From positions 2,356,001-2,420,000 of the forward strand of contig JAVHJL010000003.1 in NCBI GenBank assembly GCA_036971715.1: a stretch of DNA of 64,000 nt, read 5' to 3'. The notes beneath the pieces were generated by a model that saw only the letters and a list, made by a program, of their open reading frames with translations, made no database searches and was not told the DNA's origin. Below are positions 12,019-23,239 of this stretch, piece by piece; within the stretch, counting starts at the first letter, position 1, and each line of letters begins with the position of its first letter. The DNA comes from Arthrobotrys musiformis (lineage: Eukaryota > Ascomycota > Orbiliomycetes > Orbiliales > Orbiliaceae). The position numbers and the translations under genes are program-made.

Positions 12019-13759
12019 CTAATTAACCTTGACATAATTGCCTATCTAAATGTTAGCACCGCGCACCCGGTCGCTTTCTATCACACCTGTATAGAGGAGT
12101 AGTAGGAAGGGAGGGCTCTTACCAGGGAACTGGCCTGTCTTGCCTCGCAGTTTACCCGTCCACCATTCGTTTTCATTTCCTGTCCGCTGTATGATTTCAA
12201 CGATATCACCAGCGCTGAAACTGAGGTCGCCTTCCGCCTGGGCTTCGTAGTCATACAGGGCCGTCACTGTTTCAGCCTGTGGTGTCGCAGCAGCGAATGC
12301 CTTTGGCTTTGGTTTTGGTGGTGGGGGCTTCGCTTTCGCCTTCGCGATGGCTGACATCCCCAAGCTCGTCTCGCCTGTATTTGTTGTGGCGGTGTAGGCG
12401 GGAGGTGGGGCTTCCCCTGCCGCACTTTCTGCCGGTTTTCCGTACTTTTTGGCTTCCTCCGCCTTCTTTCCATACTTGTTATGTCGAGAGTTTAGATTCG
12501 ATGCTCTGTTCCCGCTCGTTCGGAAATGAACGATTGTCAGCGCTTCGGCTTGTTCCTGGATGTCCCCCCGTTTCTTGTTGAAAGCTTCCTCGACGTCCAG
12601 CGTAAGGTCAAAGTATCCTATGTTTATCGCTTGCATCTTCTCGTGCAGTGTGTAGAACACATTCAGCTGCATGTAGTAGAATGACTGGAACAGCGGTCGA
12701 ATGAATTCTCTCTCTAGCTTGAAAAGCTTGGGCAGCTCGTCCTTCAGCAGCTCATTGAAGTAGTTAAATTCCTGAGTGGCCTGCTCGAGCTCGCTTTCGA
12801 CTTTGTAAAGAGCCTTTTCGTCCTTGAGCGTCTTTTCCTTCTTATCCTGCAGCTTCTTAAGGCCCGCCCTATGTCTGTCGAAATCCAATTGTTTGTGCTG
12901 ACGCTTGGTCAGCGCTTTCCTGATGATCTTGACGATTTCTAATAGCTCGTCGGCAGGTTTTATAATCCTTGTTTCGATCATTTCGAGTTCGGGCGACAGG
13001 GTGTCTTGTAGGTCGCGGACGATTGCTTCGTATTCCTCGCATGCTCGAATTCCCTCTGGATTTCCTTCAGCTATGACGCTATCGGGGTCGGACATACGAC
13101 CGGATATGGGTTTGTAGATCTCTTGTATCGATTTGCTGAATTCGATCTGGTGGCTCAACATGGCTAGACGGCGAACGAGTGAGTATCACTGATCCGGTGT
13201 TTTTACAGAATACAGATTGGAGGGTGGGGTGGGGGGTTGTTTACAGTTGATCGCATCGAAATACCTAAATGAGATGGAAGAGGTAGGTTAGCTAAGGCTT
13301 ATCGAACGGGAGGTGCCGCAGCTGGAAGGATAGGACAGGTCATACTTTTTGGACTCATCGTGAAGCTTCTTGGTTTCCTATTTTATTCAGAAATCGAGTG
13401 AGCGAAGAGGTTTGGAAAGGGTGATGATGTTGCCGGATCGTGCCGGGAACGTACTGTTTCGAGCTCCTGGAACCGTCGTTCGGCATCGATGTAGACCGGA
13501 TCTTTTGTATTTTCGCCCTAAAACGGATCGCGATGAACGGAGTCAGCAGGCTGACAAGACCAAAGGGGGCGATGAGATAGATGTAGAGATAGATCGGGAG
13601 TATTTACAATATTGAATTTGGCTTTGAATGTTTGCGGCGCCTGGTTGGAAAAGGTGTCGGTCAGCCTGTCAGCTCAGTCCACAGCTACCCTTGTATCAAA
13701 AAGAGACGGAAACAGATAAATACCCGCGAGACGCTCTTCGAAAAGCCCTTCCAGCTCAT
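12019..13759 (-). CDS. RVS167: BAR-SH3 amphiphysin-like protein Rvs167
   Basis: Seven exons: 13759-13724, 13640-13608, 13517-13455, 13377-13346, 13264-13245, 13163-12123 and 12041-12019, giving 415 residues. The five short 5' exons encode the start MSWKGFSKSVSR and the first BAR helix; the frame is confirmed by smooth joins such as ELET-ETKKL and KYFDAIN-SMLSHQ. The BAR domain covers about residues 1-240; a Pro/Lys/Ala-rich linker follows, then a C-terminal SH3 domain (ALYDYEAQAEGDLSF, WWTGKL, GNYVKVN). Family knowledge: Rvs167 with Rvs161 tubulates membrane at cortical actin patches and drives vesicle scission in endocytosis; its SH3 binds Pro-rich actin regulators. The last exon is 23 nt and completes the SH3 fold. 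Complete and intact. Confidence 0.95.
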
Positions 13760-14906
13760 GAGGTCGGATTAATTTTTGGAGGAATGTGACAGAGGTGATA
13801 TCGGTAAGGTGGATAATGCAGGAAGAGGATGAGAAGTACCAAGGAGGGCAGTCTTGGTGTGAAGTGGTTGGTTGGTTATATATGAGATGGAGGTCTGGAT
13901 ATAAAAAGAAGAGGGAGGGAGAAGAGAGAAGAAGGGAAGTTGGAGACGAGGAGAGTTTGTGGTAGGAAAAGGGAAGGAAAGACACCGCCCGGAGTTTAGT
14001 TTATGTGTGATGACGCAACTGAAGAGACAGGCCGACCACCGGTTTCTCTGTACCGAATATAAAGTGAGTATACGGGGTTCGAGGGCTTATATATGGAATC
14101 CTCAATCTAGATCATTTGGGTCAGTGTGAAAGTAGTAAGTATGCTATCGATCTGGTGGTGGATGTCTGTCTGCAGTGTATCGTGGCCCGGCACGCGGGGA
14201 GCTGGTGGGAATCAACGAGGTGCACTTGGTGCGAGGTGGGGCCTTAGCTTTGCCTTTGCCTGAGTATGAGCATATATTTATTATATCTAGTATCTACTCG
14301 GGCAAAACGACAGGGACACGAGGGAGAGCGAGATAATATATATACCAGCATACTATTTGAGGCTGTTGAATAATATATAATATCTACTGAATCGAGGGGG
14401 GTGGTTCACATGGAGCTGGTCCGATTCGATAGGCAGGGCAGACCGTGGCGGGGCTTAGTGATTTAGCATTAGCAGCCCATATGCATCCAGCTGGACCGTC
14501 CCAGGCAAACATCATCATCATCAATGACGACTCGACTCGACCGGCACAGCTCAGCCTCACTGTTTGTCCGTTCCCCTCCAAACAGACAAACAATCATATT
14601 GTCTATCATTTAATCCTTTAGGTACGGTACCTATTTGTGATGCATGTTGTACCGTAATAAGATAGGGCCGTAAAGAAAGAGAGGGAAAGAGAGGGAGTCG
14701 AGGGTGGTGCAGTGCAGCGGGTAGCTCCAAGCGCTTGCGCAAGCTCCAGTGCAGCTCCAGCTTAAGCAAGCAAGCAAGCAGCTAATTAATATTGACCAAG
14801 GGTCGGGTGAGACTTGTCTGCCCCTCCTCGGACATATTGATTGATTGCGCGACAACATCCTTCGAATTCAACCTGATCACCACCGTTGTATCAATATCTC
14901 ACCAAG
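13760..14906. other. Divergent promoter region, RVS167 / VPS23
   Basis: About 1.1 kb between divergent starts. Purine-rich stretch 13880-13980, several TATATA-like stretches, no supported coding sequence. Confidence 0.6.
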
Positions 14907-17111
14907 ATGGCCGAACTGGCGCCGGAGCTGCTCCGTTGGCTCTCCACCGTCCTCGCCCCGGTCAGTATCTTATCTTCTGCTCATATATCTCATTTACATG
15001 TGATATAATATAATATTTACCCAACGTATGTGATATAGAAATACCACTCGGCGAACAGGACGTACACAGACGCTGCGACGCTCCTCCACCACTACCGCTC
15101 GCTCTCCCCCAAGACCGACGTCTACAGTATGTCCTCTTCACCCTGTGTTCTATGCTCCTGTGTGATGGATATGGATATGGATATGGATATGAGATGCTGA
15201 CGATAGACGATCACAGCATACGACGACGGACGGTCCGACCTGCTGCTATGCATACACGGCACCCTCCCCGTCGCCTTTCGCGGCGCCACGTACAACATCC
15301 CCCTCAACATCTGGGTGCCCCATCAGTACCCCAATACCCCGCCAACCGTCATGGTCGTCCCGGGGAAGAACATGGGCATCCGCCCCACCAACCACGTTGA
15401 CACCAACGGCCGCTGCTACCACCCGTACCTGGCATACTGGTCCCAGAACCCTGATGTACTTCTTCCTTACCTATTGTTATGATTGAATATATGCTGACAT
15501 ACGGTTGGTACGTGGTAATTGGGATGGCAACAGAAATCAACCCTCATCGACCTGTGCGGCCAGCTCAAAGACGTCTTCGGCAAGGAACCGCCCTTGTACT
15601 CCAAGCAACCTCCCCCCCAGCAACAGCCCGTAGCAGTCCAGCAGTCCGCAGCCACTCCTCCTCCTCCTCCACCGCCCCGTCCTCCTCTCCCGCATGAGAT
15701 AGAAGCTCAAAAGGCCCGTTTCCACCCCGCAGCTGCTACAGAACAAGCTGCCCCTCCCCCTCCACCCCCTCCAAAGGCTGAGCCCCAGCACCCGTCCCCA
15801 GCTGCGTACTCGTACACAACCACCCCGCACCTCTTCACCCCGCAAAATCAATCCACCCCTCAGCCGGTAGCTTCCCCCCCGTTGCGGTCGCCACCACCGC
15901 CCCAAAACAACAACCAAGCCCCCCCGGAACGACCTGCATTACCCCAGAAGCTACCCCACGAGGAGCCACGGCCAGCCTACCCAATCCAGAGTCCCGCCTA
16001 TCAACAGACCCAGTCACCCCCTCCCCCTCCACCGGTCCCACCCATTCCCTCGCCCATAAGAAATTCAATCACAGGGGGAGGAGCAGCATCACCGGGTCCG
16101 AGATCCCCTCCACCGCCCCACAGTCCCTACCACTACCAGCAACAGCAGCAACACCCCGCTTCCCCACCACCACCCCCTCTACCCGTCCACCCTCAACATG
16201 GCTGGCACCCTCAATCACAACCTCCACCTTCACACGCCCACAGGCTGTCCGGCCAATACGACCCCCTCAATAGGTTCCCCACCCCCACCCAGCAAGTCAC
16301 CCAACAGCAGCAACGCCCAATCTCAATCCACGGCTACCCACCCCACCAACTCCCCGCCCCCATAGGCCCCTCAAATCTAAACCCCCAATCCACCACCCTC
16401 CCACAAAGATCCCAATCCCAACGGAAACCCTTCAACATCTTAGATGCAGACGATACCACCTCCCTCCTCCCCTCCCCTTCCAAACCCGCCATCCCACCCC
16501 CTCTCCCCCCAAACCCGGAAAAGGACAAACTCATAACCGAAATCTCCAAAATCCTCCACCAAAAGTCCGAAGCAGCGGTACACAAAACCGCAGCATCGCT
16601 AGAACAAACCGCCTCACAAGCCGAGGCGATGGCAAAGACGGAGGCGTACATGGAGCGGGAGAGGATAGAGTTGATCCGTATCAACGATGTCTGCGAGAAG
16701 GATCAGAGGATACTCAACGAGAGGATCGCGATGGCGGATGAGTTAATACGGGAGGTTAGAGATCGTGAGGCGCCGAATATTGATGCTGTTGTCGTCGCAC
16801 CGACGGTGGTGCATAATCAGTATGTCACCCTTTTTTAAAATAATAACGGTTTAGATATAGGTGCTAATGATAATAGGTTGTACGAGTTGGTGACGGATGA
16901 TATGGCGATCGAGGATACGATATACGTCCTAGGGAAGGCTCTGGATAAGGAGCGTATCACACTAGACGTTTTCCTAAAGGTATTAGCCCCTCGATATTTG
17001 TCAAAAGGTTATCGATCTAACATGGAATAGCACACGCGAGCACTGGCGCGGGAACAGTTTATGAAACGGGCGCTGGTAAAGAAGATATCGCGGCAGATCG
17101 GGATGACGTGA
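14907..17111 (+). CDS. VPS23: ESCRT-I subunit Vps23 / Tsg101 (UEV domain)
   Basis: Exons 14907-14960, 15039-15126, 15217-15455, 15534-16819, 16877-16979 and 17031-17111 give 616 residues. The N-terminal UEV domain (about 1-145) is a ubiquitin-conjugating fold without the catalytic Cys; GRCYHPYLAYW is visible. A roughly 280-residue linker of Pro, Gln and Ser follows, then a coiled coil (about 455-540) and the C-terminal steadiness box (LYELVTDDMAIEDTIYVLGK, then FLKHTRALAREQFMKR). Family knowledge: Vps23 binds ubiquitinated cargo and Vps27/Hse1 on endosomes and assembles with Vps28, Vps37 and Mvb12 for multivesicular-body sorting; in filamentous fungi it also links to the PalI/PalH ambient-pH pathway. 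The linker is much longer than in animal Tsg101, as often in fungi. Intron 2 carries an ATGGAT repeat (15164-15190). Confidence 0.95.
15164..15190. repeat. (ATGGAT)n microsatellite in VPS23 intron 2
   Basis: About four and a half tandem copies of a hexanucleotide inside the second intron; length changes would not affect the protein. Confidence 0.85.
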
Positions 17112-17400
17112 TATATTTCCATCTATATTTCTTTACTTTAGATCAATTGATGACTGCGATGATAGTTTTGGATTTATTATATAGCGGAGTACGGAGCATG
17201 GCATGCATGATTTAGCATCATCATCATTCTTATTATTCATTATTATTGTTCTGAAACAATAGACCTCCCCCGCTCCTCACGTATATCAAAGACAGGGCAT
17301 TCTGATCGGCCAAAAAAACCAACAGGAGCGAAAGACAAATTAGTTGCTGCAAGTTTGCTTTGTGTGTGTTTCTTAAAAATACATGTGACGGAGAGAGGAA

Positions 17401-18397
17401 TTACGCTGAATCAGAAGGACCCGCTACCGGTGCCGTATCGGGTTGTGAGGAGGACTTTTTGAGCTCTTCTTCGACTCTGGGTGTGAGGGAGGCGGGGGTG
17501 GTGGTCGAAGCCCACCGTTCGACGACCTTGCCGTCGCGGGAGATGAGGAATTTCTCAAAGTTCCATTTACTTCATATATCAATCAGATGGAGTCTTTTAT
17601 AAGATGTGGAGGGGGGGGGTACTTACATGCGCTTCATACCCAGAAGACCGGGCTTCTCCTTCTTCAACCATCTATATTTCACCCAATCAGTACCAATCTA
17701 TATTGTATTACATACTCTTAAGTATATAACGGAAAGGACATACTCGTATAAGGGATGGGCCTTATCCCCATTGACATCAATCTTGCCGAGCACGGGGAAC
17801 TTGACGCCGTATGTCAAGGTGCAGAACGAGACCTGCTCCTCGCTGGTACCGGGAGCCTGACCGCCGAACTGGTTGCAGGGGAACCCGAGGACGACTAATC
17901 CCTGATCTTGATATTGTGCGTAGAGTTTTTCCAGGCCCTCGTATTGCGGGGTGAAGCCGCATTTCTACCCTTTCTATTAATACATCTTGACCTTATTTTA
18001 TTTTTCTCCAAAAAAAAGAAAGAAAGAAAGAAATGAGGAAAGGAAGGGAGGGGAAACATACGGAGGCGACATTGACGATGAGTACGACCTTCCCCTTCAG
18101 TTGTGACAAATCGAATTCCTCGCCCTTCTTATCAAGGGGTTTGTAGGAGTAAAAGTCGAGGCTGGTAGCCGAAGCCATTTGTTCTTTTATATGTATTTCT
18201 TCGACGGTGGCCGTCGTCGGTAGTTTTTCTTTTAGTGATGCTGACGCTGCAGGTGTATGCAGGTGGGATATGTTTATGCGATGGGGTGGAGAAGGAGGTG
18301 TGAATGCCGATGCAAGGGTGTGTCGGTTACGAGGGGCGTACTGTTGAATCGAGGAGAAGAGTCTGGTGGTGGTGCTACAGCATCGGAGGACGGGCAT
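17401..18397 (-). CDS. Glutathione peroxidase, Cys-type (Gpx3/Hyr1-like)
   Basis: Exons 18397-18062, 17964-17744, 17671-17627 and 17569-17401 give 256 residues from the first ATG. Family signatures: [20 protein letters not shown] with a peroxidatic Cys (not selenocysteine) at about residue 114, FPCNQFGGQ carrying the Gln and the probable resolving Cys, and [10 protein letters not shown] with the Trp and Asn of the catalytic tetrad. Family knowledge: fungal members reduce hydroperoxides using thioredoxin and can act as peroxide sensors for Yap1-type factors. A 73-residue Arg/Ser/Thr-rich extension precedes a second in-frame Met (ATG at 18178, MASATSL); the extension looks like a mitochondrial presequence, so two forms are possible (inference). 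The C-terminus has a short Ser/Pro tail. Convergent with VPS23, 289 bp apart. Confidence 0.93.
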
Positions 18398-18966
18398 TTA
18401 TACCTACTTATACTCACGATGGTATAGAATAATATACGAACGGAGATAGGAAGTGGAATTGGGCCGGGGTGGAACAAGGGACTGGTGGAGCCGGGTCTAG
18501 AATATTCTGCGTGTATAAGATATCGATATTGGATTATGAAGCTGTATCGAGTGTCTGCCAAAGCGAGGTACATTGCATACAACATTGCCATAGTAGCGAC
18601 ATGTGCTAATATGCAAGCGACTGACAGGTGCCCTCCCCACTCTGCTTCCATGGCGGGGGAGCTAACCGCTTTGTGGTGTTTCAGCCGAAGTCCTCTTCCA
18701 AGACCTGATGATGTCAGCCAGACCCGGTAGCTGGCAGCAACTTGGTCAAAGGGGACATTGCCACCAACCGGATTCAAGCCGGTTTGAGCTTCTTTTGCTT
18801 TTTTCTCTTTTTCTCTGGCTCTTTCAATCCCATAGAAAAAACAAATAAAATAAAATAAATAAAAATAAGATAAAATAAAATAAAATAAAATAAAATGCTC
18901 CTCCATACTTCACTCTGACATATACCGTACAGCATTGAATGGGATAGAAGAAGCAGAAGATACAAA
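18398..18966. other. Divergent promoter region, glutathione peroxidase / Ser-Pro gene
   Basis: About 570 bp shared upstream region. It contains an ATAAA/TAAAA-rich block (18838-18895). No coding evidence. Confidence 0.55.
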
Positions 18967-19857
18967 ATGATGTCTCGTTTGGCCCAACGGAAGCGGCCGC
19001 CGGGGTTCATTCACCTGCCGCCGCCTGCCACAGCAAGCACTCCAATGCCGCTTTCTCGGTCTGTGTCCAATTCCAATACTGGTCACGCGGGACCTCACGA
19101 TAGCCATGGCAGCACAGAGGATATTCTGCTTCCTCCCCAAGCAGCCACGCAGCCCGTCTCCATTCCGACCCAGCTTCACGGCCACAGGGTCTCGTCTCCG
19201 TCTCCATACTACTCGCCGTCTCAGATCTTCCCAACCTCCGCCGCCGCCAACAAGAGCTACTTCCCGGCCTATTTATCCTCCCAATCGCCTGCCAATTCCA
19301 CCGCCTCGTCCTCATCACGGCCTACTTCTCCATTGCTTCATCCTTCAACGCCTTCTCCTCCTCCTCCTCCTCTTGTTAATCCCAAGACGCCCCGTTCTCC
19401 AGCTTTCTTCGGAGCCCCCCCTTCTCCCTCGCCCCTATCTCTCTCCTCAACTTCAACTTCAACTTCAACTTCAACTTCAACTTCAACTTCAACTTCAACA
19501 GCTCTGCCTCCAACCAGCTCTATGACTTCTGCTCGCATTGCTTCCGGCCCGTCCGCCAGATCTTACCACGCCCATCTCGCCCAACAACAACTCGCCTTCC
19601 AAATGCAACAGCGCGACCTCATCTTCCAATCCACCAGAGCCTCTTCTGCTTCCTCAGGTCCCATCTCCCCCAGACTCATCCCCCTCGGCTCTCCTGGTCC
19701 CGTCACTCCTCTCACCCTCGAAGACAATCCTGCCGGTTACATCAGTGCCTCTCTCTTATCTCCTGCACTCCAACTCCAGCAGCATCACCTCGAGAAGTTG
19801 GCTGCCGCTGCCGAAAAGGCTGCCGCCGCCGCCGCCGAAGACGAAAAGTCGTCGTAA
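18967..19857 (+). CDS. Low-complexity Ser/Pro-rich protein of unknown function
   Basis: Single open frame of 296 codons without introns. The N-terminus is basic (MMSRLAQRKRPPGFIH); the middle is Ser/Pro/Thr-rich with a run of Ser-Thr dipeptides produced by an ACTTCA hexanucleotide repeat (19447-19499); near the C-terminus there is a segment of more ordered composition (YHAHLAQQQLAFQMQQRDLIFQ split around residues 200-220) followed by a predicted Ala/Glu/Lys helix ending in EDEKSS. No catalytic motif, signal peptide or membrane segment is seen. I do not recognise the family. Support for coding is the uninterrupted frame, the codon-position pattern of Pro/Ser codons and the distinct C-terminal helix; two overlapping frames are also open because of the repeats. 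It could be a short adaptor with linear motifs. Confidence 0.7.
   Translation: MMSRLAQRKRPPGFIHLPPPATASTPMPLSRSVSNSNTGHAGPHDSHGSTEDILLPPQAATQPVSIPTQLHGHRVSSPSPYYSPSQIFPTSAAANKSYFPAYLSSQSPANSTASSSSRPTSPLLHPSTPSPPPPPLVNPKTPRSPAFFGAPPSPSPLSLSSTSTSTSTSTSTSTSTSTALPPTSSMTSARIASGPSARSYHAHLAQQQLAFQMQQRDLIFQSTRASSASSGPISPRLIPLGSPGPVTPLTLEDNPAGYISASLLSPALQLQQHHLEKLAAAAEKAAAAAAEDEKSS
19447..19499. repeat. Hexanucleotide (ACTTCA)n coding repeat
   Basis: About nine tandem copies of a 6-bp unit within the Ser/Pro-rich gene, encoding alternating Ser and Thr. Because the unit is a multiple of three, expansion or contraction changes length without frameshift. Confidence 0.9.
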
Positions 19858-20766
19858 CCCTCCCTTTCCCTCTCTCCCCTTGACAAAACCCCTTTAAAAT
19901 TTGCCAAAGAAAAAACATATGTCTTTCGAGGGGAAAGGGAAATGGACCAAAAAAAAAGTTAGTTATCACCATATTCGGATAGACGCCGACCAAAGCAAAA
20001 TCGCAGACAGGAAGAAAAAAGAGATATCACATATTATTTTTCGGGGAGGTCACACCACCCACATGAGCTCATCTGAAGCACCCGATGATGCACACAACAT
20101 TGCATGCATGCACTCGTTTTCTGTTGTTTCCTTCCTCTTTTCGCTCCAATTAAAGCGTTCCTCTTTTTCTTTCCCCCCTCTAATTGGCCTTTTTTTTTTT
20201 TTTTTTTTTTTTTTTGTTGACTGTTATCCGACTTTGAAGGGATTGATTGATTGATTGATTGATATTGATGGTGTTTGGACCCTCTTCTTCTTCTCCTCCT
20301 CCTACCACTACTACTTCATAAACCTGCATTGCATTGGCGTTTCCTTGGGGGATTATAACAATATCACACGACGACGACAACGACGACGACACAATCGGAG
20401 TTTCTTTTTTTCCCTTTTTTTATTATCATCACAAAGCCCTTCGTTTTTTCTCTCTCCTCCTCTTGTTGTTTTTTTATTTTATTTTTTATAGAGAGGCTTC
20501 TTTGATAGATGTCAATTGACATATCCTCTTGAAAAGAACGAAAGAAAGATAAAGCCGCACGGTCGTCTTGTTCTTTTTTGTACTTTTATCCTGGTTCCTA
20601 TTCCTATTCCAATTCTTATTTTATTACTACAATCGCTTGTATTTCTACTTAGCATCAGACCCGCATGGTTGGTTCTTGAATCGAATTGAATTGGGCCCGG
20701 CATTCTGCGCCGGCTAGCTGAACTAGCTTGTTCCCGTCCCGTTGTCCGTTCGTCTGAAATTTTAGC
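19858..20766. other. 3' region of the Ser/Pro gene and SAM35 promoter
   Basis: About 900 bp of non-coding sequence with a 26-base T tract (20190-20215), a GATT tetranucleotide repeat (20241-20263) and T-rich runs. Nothing else recognised. Confidence 0.6.
20190..20215. repeat. Poly(T) tract, 26 bp
   Basis: Uninterrupted T run in the interval upstream of the SAM35-like gene. Confidence 0.95.
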
Positions 20767-21910
20767 ATGTCCCCTCAACACACGATATATCCCATCCTCT
20801 TCTCCAAACCACACCACATCCCACCGCTGGGTACAACCACTGCAATGACTTCGCCCCAGAGTGCCTTCCGAGCGCCGGCGTTTATTCGCCGTCTGTTCTC
20901 CCATTTCCCCCTCATCATCCACCCGGTCGACCCTCCGCCGATGACCACAGACGAATTCCAACCCACGACCAGTAGAGATTCACAAGGATCGATAAATACG
21001 CTTTATAGCTTTACAGATTCGACGGACGGTTCGATCGCATCGTTTAATCCGGCGTGTTTGAAGTGGCAGGTGCGAGGAGATTTATTGTTCGTGTCTTTTT
21101 ATTATTATTATTTCTTGTATATCTGTTTGAAGTTGGTGGATATAGAGGCTAATTGGTGGTACTGTGGGTTAGACCTACTTGAAAATCAGGAATATACCGA
21201 TCAAAACACAACCGTCGAATAACCACGCCTCGCCGTCCGGTTCCCTGCCTTTTTTGGTAATATCCTCGAGATCGGATCGGATATGTCAGACTATCCCGTC
21301 TACAAAGATGGCACGGTGGATCGAAGACCACGCCACCGAGGGGAGTGTGAACACCGTCGATACAGATGCGGGTGACTACCGCGCTTTCTTGAGTTTGGTC
21401 GAAGGGGCGGTTAGAGATGCTTGGGTACTCATTTCTCCACCTCCTATTCTTAATTTCTAAGTTTAGCTGATATCGGAAAAGTTATACGCTTTATACATCG
21501 ATCCGTCGAACCTCTCCTCCCTCACCGTCCCAAAATACACATCCCCAATCCCTCTCTGGCCCATACCCACAATCCTAGGTTCACAGATGCGTCAAGCCGC
21601 TATCGATGCTATCAGAAAGTCTTCGTCTTCGCCGTCACTACCAAGCGGAACAGAAATCTACACAAAAGCATTGGAGGCGTTTAAAGCTCTTAGCACGCTG
21701 TTGGGTCACGATACATGGTTCTTCGGCGCGTCCGAAGCAGGAATATTCGATGCCGAGGTGTTCGCTTATACACATTTACTATTGAATTTAGAGATCGAGG
21801 GCAGTGGCGGGGTAGTCGTGGAGGGGCTTAGGGAATTCGATAATCTGGCGGGTCACGAGGAACGAATTACACGGCGGTGGTTCAAGTCACCGCTCGCTAC
21901 ATTTCATTGA
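20767..21910 (+). CDS. SAM35: Sam35 / metaxin-like SAM-complex subunit
   Basis: Exons 20767-21069, 21173-21424 and 21467-21910 give 332 residues; starting at the second in-frame ATG (20845) gives 306 and matches the usual fungal beginning better. Telling features: RLFSHFPLIIHP near the start, SFNPACLKWQTYLKIRNI, then SNNHASPSGSLPFL, the segment by which metaxin/Sam35 proteins are recognised, and a C-terminal GST-C-like helical region (LLGHDTWFFGASEAGIFDAE). Family knowledge: Sam35 sits on the cytosolic face of the mitochondrial outer membrane with Sam50 and Sam37 and recognises the beta-signal of incoming beta-barrel proteins. The acceptor of exon 3 could alternatively be at 21482, removing five residues in frame. 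Sam37 is the alternative identity; length and the SPSGSLPFL motif favour Sam35. Converges on the methyltransferase gene with 86 bp between stops. Confidence 0.85.
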
Positions 21911-21996
21911 GTAATGCAATGGAACTCTTCGCCTTCTAAGGGGATATATAATACAACTTTCTCCATACCTTGTACATAGATACTCATAGACTCAAT

Positions 21997-22740
21997 CTAT
22001 ACCCGTCTAAACAAAATCCCAACATGCATCAAAACCCCCACCCACTTCTCAGCCCTCCTCCCGAACGCCCTTGCATGTTCCTCATCTCTGATTCCCGCCT
22101 CCTCCACCCCTTCAACCACAAACCCCCACCTTTGAGCTTCCTCCAATATCTGCTCTTTAGTATGATTCATCGATACCGGCTTCACTTTTTTACCAGTGGT
22201 GGTATCCAGGAATCCGGCAGAGGAAATAGAACCCATGTCCCAATGCATGTTGGTGAGGAGTAACCACCCTCCAACGGGGAGTATCGATGCCGCAGCGGCA
22301 AAGAACGCAGGGAGGGCGAGGTGCTCGAGGACCAACGTCGACAATACGCCATTCACCTCCCTCCCCTCTAGCGCCTTCTTAAACTCCCCTCCCCCATTCT
22401 CGACAGCTGTACCCTCAGAAGCGAAAGTACTCAAATCGACCTCAAAAACCTCCACCACCTCTTCCCCACCGGTCTTAACCTTCTCGCAAAGTTTCTCCAG
22501 CATTCCTTTGGAATTGTCGACCGCGAAAACCTTTCCTGCCCCTAATTCGACTAGTTTTAGAGTATTTCGCCCCGTACCGCATCCTAACTCCACTACCGTG
22601 GTGTTTGGGGTAATAAGCGGCGGGAGGGCGGTGGAGATGTATATATCGTCTAATTTCTGCAGGACGTTCCCGTCGGTGTCGTAGACTGTGGACCAGAGGT
22701 CGTAGGCTTGGGATGTTGGGAGGTGGTCGTGGTTCGACAT
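21997..22740 (-). CDS. Class I SAM-dependent methyltransferase
   Basis: Intronless, 247 residues from the ATG at 22740; the longer frame upstream adds only Phe/Lys-rich 5' leader translation with no Met context. Motif I VVELGCGTGRNTLKLVELGA (about residues 44-63), the acidic post-I residue in VFAVDNSKGML, and motif IV/V LSTLVLEHLA then LPVGGWLLLTNMH define a methyltransferase-11/12 type Rossmann fold. No second domain, signal peptide or membrane segment. Substrate unknown; small-molecule methylation is the common guess for this architecture, but nothing in the neighbourhood (Sam35, Cdc14) suggests a pathway. Intronless in a region of intron-containing genes, with similar base composition, so no evidence of transfer. 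Confidence 0.9.
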   Translation of the reverse strand: MSNHDHLPTSQAYDLWSTVYDTDGNVLQKLDDIYISTALPPLITPNTTVVELGCGTGRNTLKLVELGAGKVFAVDNSKGMLEKLCEKVKTGGEEVVEVFEVDLSTFASEGTAVENGGGEFKKALEGREVNGVLSTLVLEHLALPAFFAAAASILPVGGWLLLTNMHWDMGSISSAGFLDTTTGKKVKPVSMNHTKEQILEEAQRWGFVVEGVEEAGIRDEEHARAFGRRAEKWVGVLMHVGILFRRV

Positions 22741-23239
22741 TTTCCTTTTTCCTTTTTTTAAAAAAAAATAAAATAAAAAAAATTCAAAGATGAAGACGGA
22801 AAGGAGATGTGGGTTCGAGGAGCGAAGACGGGATTGCAATTAATGCATTTGGTTTTGGTGATAGGAATGTCGTCTCTTATAGACCTTTGTCAAAGGTATC
22901 TAATACTCTATTACCTTATAGAAAACAGGAAATGAGTTGAGCGTGTGTCATTAGGAGTCACCAAATACCCTTCGGCTTGGCGACATCGGATATCTGCGGG
23001 ACGGGACTATATTACCTTCTTCAAATCAACAGTTTCCAGATGCAATATAACGTTAGTTTAGAGAATGTTTTTTTTTTTTCTTCCCGGGGAGGTTGGATAT
23101 AACTTAATATAGATAAACTATCCTCCCAGATGCTGCTTCTACCCTGATGGTTCTCTGCACTCTACTCAGCATAGCGTAGCTATAGCTATAGCTTTAGTCA
23201 TAGACGGCGAGACTCACCAACGACAAATACTCAGAAACA
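22741..23239. other. Interval between the methyltransferase promoter and the cdc14 3' end
   Basis: About 500 bp on the 5' side of the methyltransferase and 3' side of cdc14 (both - strand). No coding signal seen. Confidence 0.6.

Noticed and set aside
17627..17964. Selenocysteine version of glutathione peroxidase
   Set aside because: The active-site codon is TGC (Cys), not TGA; fungal enzymes of this type use Cys.
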